Positions 4,940 to 5,333 of a stretch of 5,333 bases of DNA are shown piece after piece. Each line of letters opens with the position of its first letter. Position 1 is the first letter of the stretch. The notes below the pieces were generated by a model that was not told where the DNA came from, made no database searches, and was given only the letters and a program-made list of their open reading frames with translations. Location of the stretch: contig JBBIKU010000151.1 of the NCBI GenBank assembly GCA_037445245.1, positions 1 to 5,333 of the forward strand, read 5' to 3'. The stretch is from JBBIKU01 sp037445245. GTDB lineage: Bacteria; Chloroflexota; Anaerolineae; Anaerolineales; Anaerolineaceae. A program made the translations under genes and the position numbers.

Positions 4940-5333
4940 TCACTCGATGATACGGGTCAGCGCTTCGAAGCTGGTGACCCAGGCGATGCGCTTAACAAAT
5001 TCTGCCAGTGAGCGGCTCTGCTCCCGCAGCCGCCGCACGGCGGGACCGACCGGGTCTTCTCCTGCCGCTCCGCCGGGGAGGTCGGCGTAGGCACCGTGAA
5101 AGGCAAAATAAGCCTGGTTGAGCCGCCGGATAGGATAACCGTTCTCCCATAGAAATCGCCGCCGCATTTCCATATAGGCTTCGGCTTCCTCGATCTTGCC
5201 TTCTTGCAGCAGGCGGTCGGTGGTGACGCGAGTTTCGTACATCTCGGCGCGGAAATCAAAGGGTGGGGATTGCGGTGGTTCTGCGGGCGACACTTCGGGC
5301 GGCATGGCTTCGGTCCTCGCTGGCGGCTCTGGC
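4940..5333 (-). CDS. C-terminal part of a larger unidentified protein (5' end outside window)
   Basis: The frame is open from the window edge to TGA at 4942-4940. The ATG at 5305 is probably internal, because the codons before it (…PEPPARTEA) continue the same proline-rich linker, 'MPPEVSPAEPPQSPP'. After the linker comes a compact helical domain (counting from that Met, residues 16-121): 'FRAEMYETRVTTDRLLQEGKIEEAEAYMEMRRRFLWENGYPIRRLNQAYFAFHGAYAD', then 'GEDPVGPAVRRLREQSRSLAEFVKRIAWVTSFEALTRII'. I recall this 'EAEAYME-RR--L---GY-IR-LNQAYFAFHG-YA' block as the C-terminus of uncharacterised Chloroflexota membrane proteins, possibly peptidase-related, but no function can be assigned from this portion. 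It converges on the fmdB-like gene with 15 nt between stops and no visible terminator. Confidence 0.75.
   Translation of the reverse strand, partial: PEPPARTEAMPPEVSPAEPPQSPPFDFRAEMYETRVTTDRLLQEGKIEEAEAYMEMRRRFLWENGYPIRRLNQAYFAFHGAYADLPGGAAGEDPVGPAVRRLREQSRSLAEFVKRIAWVTSFEALTRIIE

Overview
This 5.3-kb window is a GC-rich bacterial scaffold containing one assembly gap (10 N). Gene content and protein style point to Chloroflexota, probably Anaerolineae or a relative: a DUF2089 plus SHOCT-like pair, a guanylate kinase with a GPSGVGKD P-loop, an FmdB-type zinc ribbon with a long acidic tail, and a C-terminal 'NQAYFAFHG' domain. The taxonomic assignment rests on recognising family resemblance, not on a search.

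Left part (1-603, + strand): the 3' end of a gene with a C-terminal helix-hairpin-helix, best matched by the putative DNA modification/repair radical SAM family. It is followed 7 nt later by a DUF6504-like small protein that may be translated from a leaderless message.

Regulatory island (604-795): a GC-rich hairpin, then an AT-rich stretch with a near-consensus sigma-70-type promoter (TTGACA-16 bp-TATAAT). Three copies of an ATTATTCAA-like half-site straddle this promoter in alternating orientation, their centres exactly 26 bp apart. This is the most striking non-coding signal in the window.

Central operon (796-2942, + strand): a DUF2089 zinc-ribbon/HTH/SHOCT-like protein, a stand-alone SHOCT-like protein carrying the same helical-hairpin module, and a major facilitator superfamily (MFS) transporter gene broken by three frameshifts and two nonsense codons. 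The first two genes look like an autoregulated regulator and partner; the transporter is decaying or, less likely, badly sequenced.

Minus-strand operon (4449 down to 2970): guanylate kinase followed by a rhomboid membrane protease, overlapping by an ATGA. The rhomboid N-terminus is proline-rich and contains the N gap, so an automated start at an internal TTG would miss it. A rho-independent terminator for this operon lies in the short convergent gap after the MFS pseudogene.

Right part: fmdB-like gene (+), divergent from gmk across a 64-bp spacer with a palindromic ATTATAAT that could serve as -10 on both strands, then the C-terminal part of a larger unidentified protein on the minus strand that runs off the window. 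No tRNA, rRNA, CRISPR array or insertion sequence was seen, and no stretch over 300 bases lacks a gene.
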